Shown here piece after piece: positions 48,381-59,438 of a stretch of 64,000 nt of DNA. This DNA comes from Pyxicephalus adspersus. Lineage: Eukaryota; Chordata; Amphibia; Anura; Pyxicephalidae. The stretch's first letter is position 1. Each line of letters begins with the position of its first letter. The DNA lies in assembly GCF_032062135.1 (NCBI RefSeq), contig NC_092861.1, positions 136,176,257-136,240,256 on the forward strand, read 5' to 3'. The notes under the pieces were generated by a model that searched no databases, had not been told where the DNA came from, and was given only the letters and a program-made list of their open reading frames with translations. Made by a program: the position numbers and the translations under genes.

Positions 48381-49809
48381 CATCATCTAGGAGATTAGAT
48401 GTTCTAGACTGCTGAACAGAGAAATCCAAACCTTTGTTATTGTCCCTGCACATTTTTTTTTTTCTGGTAGATTGGTGTACGGAAGACCTCTATTCTGCCT
48501 CTACATTCAAAACCAAACCACTAGCAAAACACACTTTTGGATGTATATGATGAAGAGCACTTTGAATGAAGATTCACACACATAAAATGAATGGTTTAAA
48601 ACTTTATTGGTGAATGGTACAAAAGATACCCCCAAAGCACCTCTGGTAAATTATGGTTTCCTACACTTGAGGAATGATTTCAGAGTCTTTGGGTAAGGAC
48701 ATAGTGTTGTGGACACGTCTGTGTGGTAGAATAGAGGTAAGTTTGGTGGCGATAGTAGTGGTGATAGTGGTTGGTGGGATTGTACCAGATAATTGGTGTA
48801 GCTAGATAGGTAGTATAAACATTGCTCTGGATGCATCAGCTCAGTGTGGATTTCCCTGCAAATATTCTTGAATTGCAAAGAAAATGAAAAATGAACTGTA
48901 AGTGTTAACTGTGAATATTAAGCAAATGTGTCAGCATCAGAACCTGATTTTTAATTAAACAGGTTTCAACTTTCTCTGCAATTACTAAAGAAAAAAATGT
49001 GGAAGCATCAACAAGAGGCAGAGGGAAGTGGAGTACCAAGCAGCTCATTATATTTGGGAGCTGGCTTTTGTACCTTCATCCTTCTTTGCAGAAATGTATA
49101 ACAGCACCGAAGCGTCTGACTGCTCCATAATGAAAGCAGCCTGATTGCAAATGTATCCCATTGCAGTGTTAATTAGCCTTGTATGGACTGCATCTATGTA
49201 AACTCTCAGCCTCTTGCAATTAGAAGTCAGTTTGACATGACTCCTAAATTGGCCAAGTATTGTTCTTCTTGTGCTTCCTGACCTGTTTCTCCGCTGCTAT
49301 AGCAGCAACCAACGTCATCCTGATAAGTGTTCCTGTCCGTCTTGAGCCCGTCTCTGCTACTTGTGTAATTGAATATGAAGCAATTAGCGCAGAATTACTA
49401 GACTCCAGATATTTGAGTTTTGCTAATCCATTCCTGCGACAGTCTATTGTCCACCCTGAGCTACATCCTATAATAACATAATAAATGGTCATTTGTTTTT
49501 AGGAAGGCCAAAACTGGTATATATTTTCTTCCTATACTTTTTTATACCAGTTCAGTGTAGATCTAGTCTACAAAAGAAATCAGCTATAAAAATGCAATGG
49601 TGATTCAAGAAAAAAAAATTGTCACTGAAGTCACAAAGTCCACTCAATTTAGTTTCTTTTTTAAAGTTTTGAATTTCATGACCACTTACAGACATGTTTA
49701 TTAGGCTTTTCACTGTGCTGGGCCTCCATGCATTTTCTTGTCACACGTTCTCTATTGTGCAACCTTAATTTTATGAGCCCGCAGACAAGGATATAGTGCT
49801 GATAGAGAA

Positions 49810-50421
49810 AGTGTAGTGCTGGAACCAAGGAACTAAAGCTACGTACACACTTCCAATTATTATCGTTGGAAAACGAACGACGAACGATCCTGCACGATAT
49901 ATACGAACGATCGTATAGCACCGATCCTGCACATAGAGATAACGACACGATCGTTCGTAGATATTGTACACACAATAGATACGATCGTTTAAGCGATAGA
50001 GGAACTATGTGCACGACAGGAAAATGAACGGACGTTCGTTCATCACGCATGCTCTGAACATGGACGATCAACGAACGACCGTACACACGAACGATGTTCA
50101 ACGATCGTCGTCCAATCCGATCCGCCGGTCCGGTCGTTCGTTTCCAACGAGTTTCCTCGTTCGTCGGCGTCGTTGGTTACTTTTTTACGAACGATTTTTT
50201 GCCCAATCGATCGTTCGTCGTTCGATTGGAACGATAAAAATTGGAAGTGTGTACGCACCTTTAAAGTGGTGCTGAAACCAAGGAACCTAGAGTGGTGTTG
50301 GAACCAAGGTACCAAAAGTGGTGCTAGAACCAAGGAACCAAAAGTGGTGCTAGAACCAAGGAGCCAAGAGTGGTGCTTGAACCAAGGAACCAAAAGTGGT
50401 GCTGGATATAAGGAGTCTTAT
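49810..50421. repeat. 26-bp minisatellite split by a MITE
   Basis: The unit agtggtgctagaaccaagga plus accaaa starts at 50265, 50291, 50317, 50343, 50369 and 50395, exactly every 26 bases. One diverged unit, agtgtagtgctggaaccaag, lies at 49810-49833 on the other side of the MITE at 49837-50260. The array was therefore probably continuous before the insertion, or later grew on one side only. Confidence 0.85.
49837..50260. mobile_element. Harbinger-like MITE, CpG-rich variant inside minisatellite
   Basis: The left TIR AGCTACGTACACACTTCCAA and the right TIR TTGGAAGTGTGTACGCACCT are inverted. The flanks are TAA (49834-49836) and TTA (50261-50263). The 424-bp interior is filled with CGATCGTTCG-type motifs and is far richer in CpG than anything else in the window. 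Its core shares only the ends and a few blocks with copies 1-3, so it is a separate subfamily. Open stretches inside are artefacts. Confidence 0.8.
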
Positions 50422-50596
50422 ATTGGTGCCTGGAACATGACCTTATACTGTAGCAGCTGTATGTGCTAATGTGTGTAGACTTTAATCAAAGTGAAATGAA
50501 CACTAACCTAGGTGACCTCATTCAAGACATGCTAAAAGTCACAAGAACCTAATGCAAAAAGAGAGAGAGATCTCCATGCAACTACCTAAATCCTTA

Positions 50597-50645
50597 AGCT
50601 GCATACACACGTGCATTTCTTGTCGTTGGAAAGGATCTTTTATGA
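50597..50645. mobile_element. Truncated Harbinger-like MITE end
   Basis: TTA at 50594-50596 is followed by agctgcatacacacgtgc and 'ttgtcgttggaaaggatctt', then unrelated sequence. Only the first ~50 bases of the element remain. Confidence 0.65.
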
Positions 50646-50994
50646 TATATCAGGTGTGTGATTGAAACAAAATATTCAGCCTTACAACCAGATAATAAAC
50701 ATTTTCTAGATTGCCTTGAGAAATTAACAATGATCAAATACAGGGGATTTCCCTTCTAGGTTCATCAAAACCTTGTGTTAGAGTCTGCAGGCCTGGATTT
50801 AAATTGTTAGGGGACTTGAGGTCATAAAGAACATGTAGTAATAATGAGAGGTTGGTGTATATATCAGAACATTAACCCAGAGGCTCTTCTGTACCTGATG
50901 ATGGCTCATTGAACCATCTAAATCTTAAACTTTCTACTTAAAATACATGTAAATGTTAAAAATTTACTTCTCTTTTTTGTCCCTTTTGGTCTGG

Positions 50995-51330
50995 TAAAGT
51001 GGAACTAAACCCATTGATACTCATCTGTCCCCATTATGTCTAGAAATTTGCCATCTCCCCCCTACTTTCCTTCTTTATCATGATCTTCAGCCATCTTGAC
51101 TGCCAGGTAATCCAGATTCAAAGTGTCTTCCTATAGCTAAGCCCTCTAAATTGCTATCTTTGGAACACAGAATGATAAAACTTTATGTTGTGGACAAAAA
51201 GAAAGGGTGTGGGTGCTGAAGGTTTAACAAAAGAACACTAGGCAGGACTGACACGCATGACTGCACTGGTGTAGCTCAGTGTACATTATAGAAAAAAGAG
51301 TGGACAAGCAGGTAAGTTTCATTTTACTGC
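50995..51330. mobile_element. MITE-like repeat with TAAAGTGGAACTAAACC end
   Basis: The left end matches the TAAAGCGGAAC TIR of 24294-24692. The right end around 'gcaggtaagtttcatttta' is not clearly inverted. Confidence 0.4.
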
Positions 51331-52169
51331 AAAAGAGACATCACCTGTCTAATAAAGAACCCGCCTGCTCACATTTTTTTAGGTATAGTTAATTACAGTA
51401 TGCATTCCTTATACATGAAAACATTGTCACCATTTCTAAAGGCCCCCTTTTCTGTCTTCTTACTGCTGAATGTACTACAAACCCTTGACATTTCCAATTC
51501 TAGCAATTTACATCACTTTCTCTTTAATTAAGTACATGTCAAATGTAAGTTTTCTCAAAAAAATGTACTAGTTGCATTAATGTAATGCTTCTCACACCAG
51601 GCACAACATTTACTTTTGATTATCTAAGAGATAATAATGTCTGCCACTGGATTTAGGAACAAGTGATTAATATGAGGAGTTGTGACTGGCATATTAATAC
51701 ACCTTTCCTGATTTCTTGTCCTCCGACACAGAGATGGTAGACATAGAGCTTCATATACTTAATACATCTTATAAACCAATGATGGCAAGAAGGACACAAA
51801 ATTTTAGAAATTATTTAACATTATCCAGGATTTTAATATGGAGAATTATTACTTAAAGTAGATGTATATCCAATCACTAAAATATCATAAAAAGCTAAAT
51901 CAATGTTAAATAAAATTTCTGAACTAATTGTAAATGTTTTCAAACCTGATACTTTCATTATAATTTTACAGGCGGATCCTTGATTAGGCATTTCCTGGTA
52001 TAGGATGTCAATGTTCCCTCCCCATGTGATAATTGTGAGCCTGTGCTGTCACCTTGGCTTGATAGGTACTTATGCAGTGATGGTTTTAATATTTTAGGAC
52101 AGAATAGCTCTATGATAATTCCTAATAGTTATAATCCTGATAATTCCTGATTATTGATATTACCTGTCA

Positions 52170-52461
52170 GAATAAACTCCACAGGGTGCACGCATAGGCT
52201 GCTGATGAAGTCCCGGCATTACTTGCCATGCATAGGCAGAGAGGCCGCTGGTCTAGAGATGTGATGCCGGGAATTGTGGTAGCGGCATTGTACTTGCGTC
52301 TATAGAACAACAGCCCAATATGATTTGCAGCTGGCCCGCCATTACTACAGATTGCAGTAGCGGCGGGCCAGCTGCAATTCATATTAGGAAATCTTTTGGG
52401 GGCCAAAAAAATGACGTGCCGGGCCAGATTTTGGCCCGCGGATGAGAGTTTGACACCCCTG
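52170..52461 (-). mobile_element. hAT-like MITE, TIR CAGGGGTGTCAAACTC
   Basis: The right end, read on the - strand, is CAGGGGTGTCAAACTC followed by a gc-rich stretch (gcgggccaaaatctggcccg), typical of hAT MITEs. A strong internal hairpin pairs 52317-52349 with 52353-52385 around 'gcagctggcccgcc'. The other TIR is not found, so the 52170 boundary is approximate. Confidence 0.6.
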
Positions 52462-52690
52462 TTCTAAGAGATCTCTATCCAGACACTGTTACTGTATGTG
52501 CCCTTAAGTTATAAGGAAAAGTATGTCAAAAACATATAAACAAATATAACACAGAGACTTCAATAAAGTTTGGCTGAAACTTTTATTTCTTTACCAATAC
52601 TTTCTCAGTATGTGTGCCCTTAATTCTGTAAGTGACACCCCAATATAAAACGACAACACTGTGTATGTGCTTCACTTTTTCTGCCCAGCT

Positions 52691-53263
52691 NNNNNNNNNN
52701 NNNNNNNNNNNNNNNNNNNNNNNNNNNNNNNNNNNNNNNNNNNNNNNNNNNNNNNNNNNNNNNNNNNNNNNNNNNNNNNNNNNNNNNNNNNNNNNNNNNN
52801 NNNNNNNNNNNNNNNNNNNNNNNNNNNNNNNNNNNNNNNNNNNNNNNNNNNNNNNNNNNNNNNNNNNNNNNNNNNNNNNNNNNNNNNNNNNNNNNNNNNN
52901 NNNNNNNNNNNNNNNNNNNNNNNNNNNNNNNNNNNNNNNNNNNNNNNNNNNNNNNNNNNNNNNNNNNNNNNNNNNNNNNNNNNNNNNNNNNNNNNNNNNN
53001 NNNNNNNNNNNNNNNNNNNNNNNNNNNNNNNNNNNNNNNNNNNNNNNNNNNNNNNNNNNNNNNNNNNNNNNNNNNNNNNNNNNNNNNNNNNNNNNNNNNN
53101 NNNNNNNNNNNNNNNNNNNNNNNNNNNNNNNNNNNNNNNNNNNNNNNNNNNNNNNNNNNNNNNNNNNNNNNNNNNNNNNNNNNNNNNNNNNNNNNNNNNN
53201 NNNNNNNNNNNNNNNNNNNNNNNNNNNNNNNNNNNNNNNNNNNNNNNNNNNNNNNNNNNNNNN
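52691..53263. other. Assembly gap (573 Ns)
   Basis: An uninterrupted run of N. Any reading frame crossing it is meaningless. A TTC7A exon could be hidden here. Confidence 1.
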
Positions 53264-53955
53264 GACGACTATGAGATCAACATATTACCAGCTCCAGCTA
53301 ACCCTACACAATTGTCTATAAAGGCCAAAAAAAAAGGGGAAAAAAAAAGATTTGTCCCAAATATAGTCCATAAAATGGAAGCGTGGTGTCAGCCTTTCTA
53401 TTAAACCCTCACCTTCTGAGCGATGTGCCGACATCCTCCTACCGCCCCATGCTACAGCCACTCGTGATATAAGCTCTATTTATCTCTGACACACTAATGT
53501 GACTTTTACACTCTGCCATCTGTCAGCGCTTGTCTATTTACATGACAAGACCACGTGTAATTACATCTCTCTTAACAGTATCTCTTCTACATCAGTGCCT
53601 TCCATTTGTGTGCAGTGAACTAGGTATTCCTCTGGTGATTAGGGGAGCTATTTGATGAAACATCGCATAGCATCGTTGGAGGCACATCTGTTTATTTATC
53701 AAAATATTCAATATTCATCATATTTGTATACAGCATTTATGGATGACATCATGAATATGTGTTATGGGTCCCTATGCAATGCAAACACCTGCAACAGTAG
53801 GGTCACATGTATAGAATATATGGCCTGCTGACCATCTATCTATGGTAGCTCAGGTAGCTTTGCAGATCTGGGATCCTTGGTTCATTTCTGGCTACTGTTA
53901 TTTGTTCTGTTCAAGGAATTTGAAAACGTAGAAAGTAAGGAAAAATCTTTTTCAG

Positions 53956-54245
53956 CAGTTTTTCTAATTCAGGATTCGATGGAACCCTGGGGTTTCTCCA
54001 GAGGATGCTCAGGGTTCCTTGGAAAATGAGCAGTTTGTGTCTCTCTGGTCATTTTACCAGACATCAATGATCTCTTTGGCTATCTGTATTTTTCCCATTG
54101 GTCTGCAATCTAGGAAACATTTTTACCACTGACCACTACACTAATGTACTATGAGCTGTGGATATAGTAATTATAATAGGTGTTCACTGAAGACCTGAAA
54201 GTTATTTCAAGGGTTCCTTCATGTTTAAAAGGTTGAAAAATGCTG
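53956..54245 (+). mobile_element. hAT-like MITE 'TTTCTCAACC', copy with both ends
   Basis: The left end is cagtttttctaattcagg and the right end ggttgaaaaatgctg. Between them are 'gttccttggaaaatgagcag', 'aatgtactatgagctgtgg' and 'gaagacctgaaagttatttc' in family order. Confidence 0.7.
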
Positions 54246-54590
54246 TGCTACAGCAACACAAATGGAAATGTATTTTCTTCATTGGGAAAGCTAGAACTCT
54301 TGTTAGCGTTTTATTGCTGTCTGCATTCCTCTAGCAGATTTGCTCTCACATTTTGCTTGAAAAAATTGTCACTGCGACAAGTGAGTGACACACTGCTAGC
54401 CCATTGTCAACCTGTAATGGCCTCATAAACCCAGACCTGACTCCTGAATGATGTCAGTGCTGAAAATGACACTTTCTCCATACCGCTCTGGGTTTTAATA
54501 TCCGCTGTAAGAACTGAGCTCAGGCAGGAGATGAAGTGGCCAGGAAGCTTGCAAGTAAATAAAAAAGATGTAAGGTTGCTTTTAATACTC

Positions 54591-54610
54591 ACATACACAC
54601 ACACACACAT
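54591..54610. repeat. (CA)n microsatellite
   Basis: A short CA dinucleotide run directly before the mariner element. Confidence 0.8.
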
Positions 54611-54617
54611 AAATATA

Positions 54618-55200
54618 CGAGGGGGTGCTGAGAAGTTCCTGGCTTTGCCCCCTTCCAGATGAAATAGAAAAATGAGTGTGGGGGCATATGACAGCCTAAT
54701 ATCTATGTACCTGTGCAAATATCAGGTCCTTGCGATTCTTAAAACTGTTTTTTCTTTTAGTGAGAAGCTGTGATGGCAGAGGAGCAAGTTTCACGAGTTA
54801 CGGGCCATCATGAAGTTTTTGTTTCTCCAGGGAAAGTCAGCAAAGGACATTCACACTGAGATGTCACAAACACTGGGGGAGAAGTGTCCTTCCTACAGCA
54901 CTGTCAAAACCTAGATATCTTGTTTCAAGACTGGGCATGAATTTGAAGAAACATCTGAAGTGCCAACGTTTTGAGGACATTTCTGACTTCAAAGATGCTG
55001 CTGAAAGCTGGTTTGCGGCCCAACCAAAGGACTTTTATTTGAACGGTCTAGAAAAGCTTCAACTACGCTGTACTAAGTGCATCAGTCTCAGGGGGGAATA
55101 TGTTGAATAAATGTGTTATTTCATAACTCTGGCTCTCTTCTTTCTGGGAAAAGCCAGGAACTTGTAAACAGCACCAGAAGTACATAAACAGCACCCGCAC
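54618..55200 (+). mobile_element. Internally deleted mariner element
   Basis: The left end after TA (54616-54617) is cgagggggtgctgagaagtt followed by cctggcttt. The right end has aaagccaggaacttgtaaac then agcacc, the inverse, with a short extra segment so that the outer boundary lies near 55200. The remains of the transposase gene lie inside at 54795-55110. Mariner family membership follows from TIR form, TA target and the protein motifs. Confidence 0.8.
54795..55110 (+). pseudogene. Mariner transposase remnant (middle deleted)
   Basis: The N-terminal part is recognisable in one frame as RAIMKFLFLQGKSAKDIHTE followed by GEKCPSYSTV, the helix-turn-helix region of mariner transposases. After an in-frame stop and a frameshift near 54910-54970, the sequence jumps to the C-terminal end (SWFAAQPKDFYLNGLEKLQL, then a stop at 55108-55110). 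The whole catalytic DDD core, roughly two thirds of a normal protein of about 345 residues, is missing, so the product cannot be active. Confidence 0.8.
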
Positions 55201-55307
55201 TACTCTCTAATTTGCAAGCTGATGTTTCAGTAGGTCACAACCCACTTTTTTCAACCCACTTTTTCCAAGGTCGTGGGAAGTTTAAGTGAATTGCTGATTT
55301 AATTGGA

Positions 55308-55592
55308 TGGCATGTTGGTTCAAGTGGTTAGCACTCTGGTCCTTGCAGTACTCAAATCTTGGCCAGGACATGGAATTTGTATGTTCCCCCCATGTTTGTG
55401 TGGCTTTCTTCCCATAAACTTGCAGATATTTTAATCAGCTTCTGCCCATAAATTGTCCTAAGACTTTTATGACTAGGACTATGGTAGGACAATTAAATTT
55501 TAATCTAGATTCTAAGAAAGTTAGTGGCATAAGTATGAACTTTGTAAAGCACAGTGTAATATGTTGGCGCTATATAAATACTAGATAATATT
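55308..55592 (-). repeat. Interspersed repeat 'gtccatagtcatgtcactag', copy D (reverse)
   Basis: 'ggttagcactctggtccttg', 'tttgtatgttccccccatg' and 'atgttggcgctatataaat' mark tail, middle and head in reverse order. Confidence 0.7.
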
Positions 55593-55666
55593 AAAACTTT
55601 CCTTTGGCAGTCCGATGAGCTCTTACAATATTTTGTTGATACCATACCCATATGAAGCACTTTTCA

Positions 55667-55721
<55 letters not shown>
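55667..55721. repeat. (CTAT)n microsatellite
   Basis: About 13 tetranucleotide units, with slight decay at the right end. Confidence 0.95.
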
Positions 55722-56628
55722 TTATCTCTATATTACATACACTCACACTGAATAAAACAATGACATGTTTGCTTTCCATAGCAGGTCCCCTGTGATTCTC
55801 TGTGATCTCTCCATCTCCCTATGCAGATGATTCACACAGTAAACATGGTTGGATTTCCCTTTGGACAACAGAAACCAAAAGATTGTTTCCTCTCTTCCAG
55901 CTCAGGTAGAAGTGAAAATTACACACCATAGTCTGTGAATACATATTAAACACTTGATGTTTTCAATACAGTTGGTAACCTCGCCTGGGATTTAACTTAA
56001 ATTTCAGCTATGTGAAAATGAGCCAGTGGGTTTGAATGGGCATGGTGGACAAAATTGTGCAAATTCCGAGGAAAGTGACTTTGACTTGAATGAATGCTAC
56101 AGGTAATTGCAATGCTTATTTTGTAAATTTAATTGCAGCAGCTGCTCTAGGAAAACAGCTAAAAGGAAACTCTTGGTAACCCTAATCAGCTCTAATGAAC
56201 CCCTTTTTCCCCTTCTGACCTTAGTTTTTTCTAGCTTTTTTTTTTTACTATAAATACATATATTTACAATGTTATTAACTTTGTTTATAATGTTTGTAGT
56301 TGCTTTGTAAGCAAATATGTATATAACTGAAAAAAGCTCTTTGCAAAGAACTTTTCTGTTTCATCTCAATGAGTGTAATTATCCCTCCAAGTCCTTATCT
56401 TGGACTACAAAAGGATTAGTGTCTATGGGGGTCTAAATATAAACACGCATCCAGCTTTTACCAAAATCTACACATTTTTCAATTGGATTTAATTGGAAAA
56501 ATATATAAAATCACAAGTAAAAGTCAATTCAAACATTTTCCACGTTAAACCAATGTGGAAATGTGTAAAAGTTGGGTAAATCTTGAATGAAAACATTTAT
56601 AAATGGACCCCAATGTTTTAAAGATATA

Positions 56629-56840
56629 GGGCCTGATTCATTAAATCTCTCCAAGATTGTAGAAGATAGATTATCATGGAAGAACCTAGGTGATCCAGCA
56701 AACCTGGAAAGGAATTTAAAAAAATAAGTTGAGAAATGTTTTTAATCCTGAACCAGAACTATTTCAGGTTTGGTGGACCACCTGGTTTCACCAATAGTCA
56801 ATCTTCTCCAATATTGAGGAGCTTTACTAAATTGTGCCCA
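56629..56840. mobile_element. Palindromic MITE 'CTGATTTACTAAAG', copy near 56.7 kb
   Basis: The ends are gggcctgattcattaaatc and gagctttactaaattgtgccc. The inner 'gtgatccagcaaacctgg' and 'tcaggtttggtggaccacc' pair with each other. Confidence 0.75.
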
Positions 56841-57796
56841 TTGTGGAAGAGTTGGAGCAGTTTTTCAAAATAAAAATGGGCCTGGCATTCCTTGCAATAG
56901 GTGTTTTAGGTTTGGACTTTTAGTATACGGCTGTAACTTTTGGATCCATCCAAGAAGGGTACCATATTTCGAGGTCAACCGGCCATGTGGTCTGAGATCA
57001 CAAATAAGACTAGAACCTAGACTAGAAATTATAACTAATAAGCAGACATTGACTTTATTTCAACTGCTCAAAAATTAGGTAACTCAAAAAAGTATTTTAA
57101 GTCTTCTTACTGGCCCGATTCAACAGCGACTTGCTGCTATTTAAAGGCTACAGATACTATGACGAGCTCTGTAATGTTTTGTTCTCTACCCCACAAGATT
57201 ACATATAATGAGTGGTTTCCTCCACATAATTGATAATAATCATTAATCATTGAACTGTAATAAGTATTAATAGAAGCTGTGCTGAGGGCTTACTGGAGAG
57301 AAAGTACAGTCAGGGCTTGAAATATGTCTAATTTCTATAGCCGATACAGTTACTGCGGGATTATTATCCATTGTACTTAATAAAAAAACTTGCCTTCTTT
57401 TTTTTTTATCTCGCCTGAGGAATGTCACTTAGATGTTCAAATATACTCGCTGAAATGTCTAAAAAGCTGCGAGCCATTAAGGCCACATATCAGACAAAGA
57501 AGCTTTCATTTACAGGCTTTTTTTCTCTGATCTGTAAACGTAATTGATGGCAGGTTAAAAAATACCATTAACGGTTCAAGCCTCTGCTTCAGAAGTCTCC
57601 TTGTTAGTGCTCTTAATACAACATAGACCAGCTCATCTTATCCTTTCCCCATGAGACACGACTGTCTTAATAATTTCTTCCCAAGGTTATTATTTCACTA
57701 CATATTTTAAAGGAGGGGGAATCCAGTAAAACCAGGAAACCTAATTTTGGATAATTATCCAATTACTTTCTCTTTAACTATTAAAGACACCAGAGA

Positions 57797-58012
57797 CTGT
57801 TGATCCAGGGATCAACAGGATTTGTCTCATGAGATTGGGAAGGATTTTTTTCCTTCTGTTGGAGCAGATTGAACCATGTTTTATAACCTTCCTTTTGCCT
57901 TCTTCTGGATCAACTATGTCTACAGGGTTTATCCAGGATATGTTTATTTCCCTAGTGGTTGAACTTGATGGACTTGATGTCTTTGGTCAACTTGACTACC
58001 TATGTAACAGAA
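57797..58012 (+). repeat. Interspersed repeat 'ggatcaactatgtctac'
   Basis: The order 'gggatcaacaggatttgtc', 'ggaaggatttttttccttc', 'tggatcaactatgtctac', 'ggttgaacttgatggac', 'ctacctatgtaac' matches the block inserted in the MITE at 33989-34092 and its duplicate near 38200-38300. Those carry only the last half. The class is unknown to me; a retroelement tail is possible. Confidence 0.6.
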
Positions 58013-59254
58013 TGTGAATTTTTATTATATTGACTATAATATTACAAATGTATTACTTAAAAGGTGCACCAAAAAATAGGTTTTTAATGTCTGTTTATAT
58101 ATGACCCAATGCCACCAATGCAGCCTGGACCCCACAACTAACAACTGCTTCTCTAAAAGAGCAATGTGCTGACTGCAATTGAAGCCCCTGATTAGTTAGA
58201 CCACTATCTCTGCAATCAGTAAAGCTCATTTTTATGGCATTCTTCCGTATTCATTGTACAATTATTAGTCTGAGCCACCAAGTACTGGTGGGAAGGTGGT
58301 GAACCACTGCGGCCAAATTGCTGCTCCCACAGAAAGAATGGAAGATCTTAGCTGTAGGCTTGTTGTGGGCTAGTGGTAGGAATGGGATTTCTTTATACAC
58401 AGTGGGGTAATATTATTGAGAAAACACGTAGGACATTAAAAACATATCATTTCAGAATGCACGAAAATGACAAGTGCAATTGTGCCAAAGAGTTCTTTAA
58501 ATACTTATCATACTTTTTGTTATTTAGAAGCCGATCAAGTTTCTGTGCAAAGAAGGGGACCCCCATCTATTAGGTACTGGGCGTAAAATATACATAGGCA
58601 TAAAACAGGATTTTCCTAACGCTGGAGGCATGGCCTATGGATCTATGGACTACTTCTGTAACTGCACTGAACTAATAACAGGAGATTATCCCAGAATGGC
58701 TTAGTGGTGCACTCTAGGCAAGGTAAGTATATGCTGGGTACACATCTTACTTTGCCCAAAATGTAAAAGCAAATGAGGTAAAAAGAGATAATATGGAGCT
58801 CATTAAAATATTATATTTTTAGCACGAAAATACAATTTTCTGATTTTTGCACATGACTGGACATTTGGCGTACTTAAAGGTCCATGCCAGCTCATATTCA
58901 TTTATGGTTTAACCAGTATCCTATTGTATGCAGTCCCCAAAGACCATGTGCTCTGTATACATTTAGAGGTTCTGTGCTGACTTGTGCAAGTCAACCTTCA
59001 TAGACATGGAAGCCGCCATTGCTGCCACCTCCCTTTAGAAGATTTTAGTTTCCTGGCTGTCATACAAACTTTTGAAAACACTTTGTTCCCTTTTTCAGCA
59101 TGGACAACAACCAACTGCACTGCAGAATATATTGATTTGGGTACTTAAAAAGTATCACCTGCACTTCTATCTATGGCTAAAATGGTACCACACCTAACTT
59201 CACAAATTTAGGTTGAGGTAAGTATGCAGTAGTTATATTTATTATTTGATGCTA

Positions 59255-59438
59255 TATGCATGGAGTTTGTATGTATTTGTGCGGATTTCATGCCACATCC
59301 AAAAACCATACTAAAAGAAAAAATGACCCAATATTATTAACATATATCTAAGGTAGGAACAATAGGTTGTAAGAAACAGTTGAAATAACTAAATATTCTG
59401 TAAATATCTGTGGAAGATGTTGGTGCTATATAAATGAG
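59255..59438 (-). repeat. Interspersed repeat 'gtccatagtcatgtcactag', diverged copy E
   Basis: 'tgcatggagtttgtatg' and 'gttggtgctatataaatgag' mark its two ends in reverse orientation. The middle is strongly diverged. Confidence 0.55.

Noticed and set aside
50265..50421. 26-bp repeats as a CRISPR array
   Set aside because: Head-to-tail units without spacers: a minisatellite.
49676..50469. Frames of 88-141 codons on both strands
   Set aside because: They fall within the CpG-rich MITE and the 26-bp minisatellite, where stop codons are depleted by composition and repetition.
52632..53404. Two long frames of 229 and 247 codons
   Set aside because: They consist almost entirely of the run of Ns.
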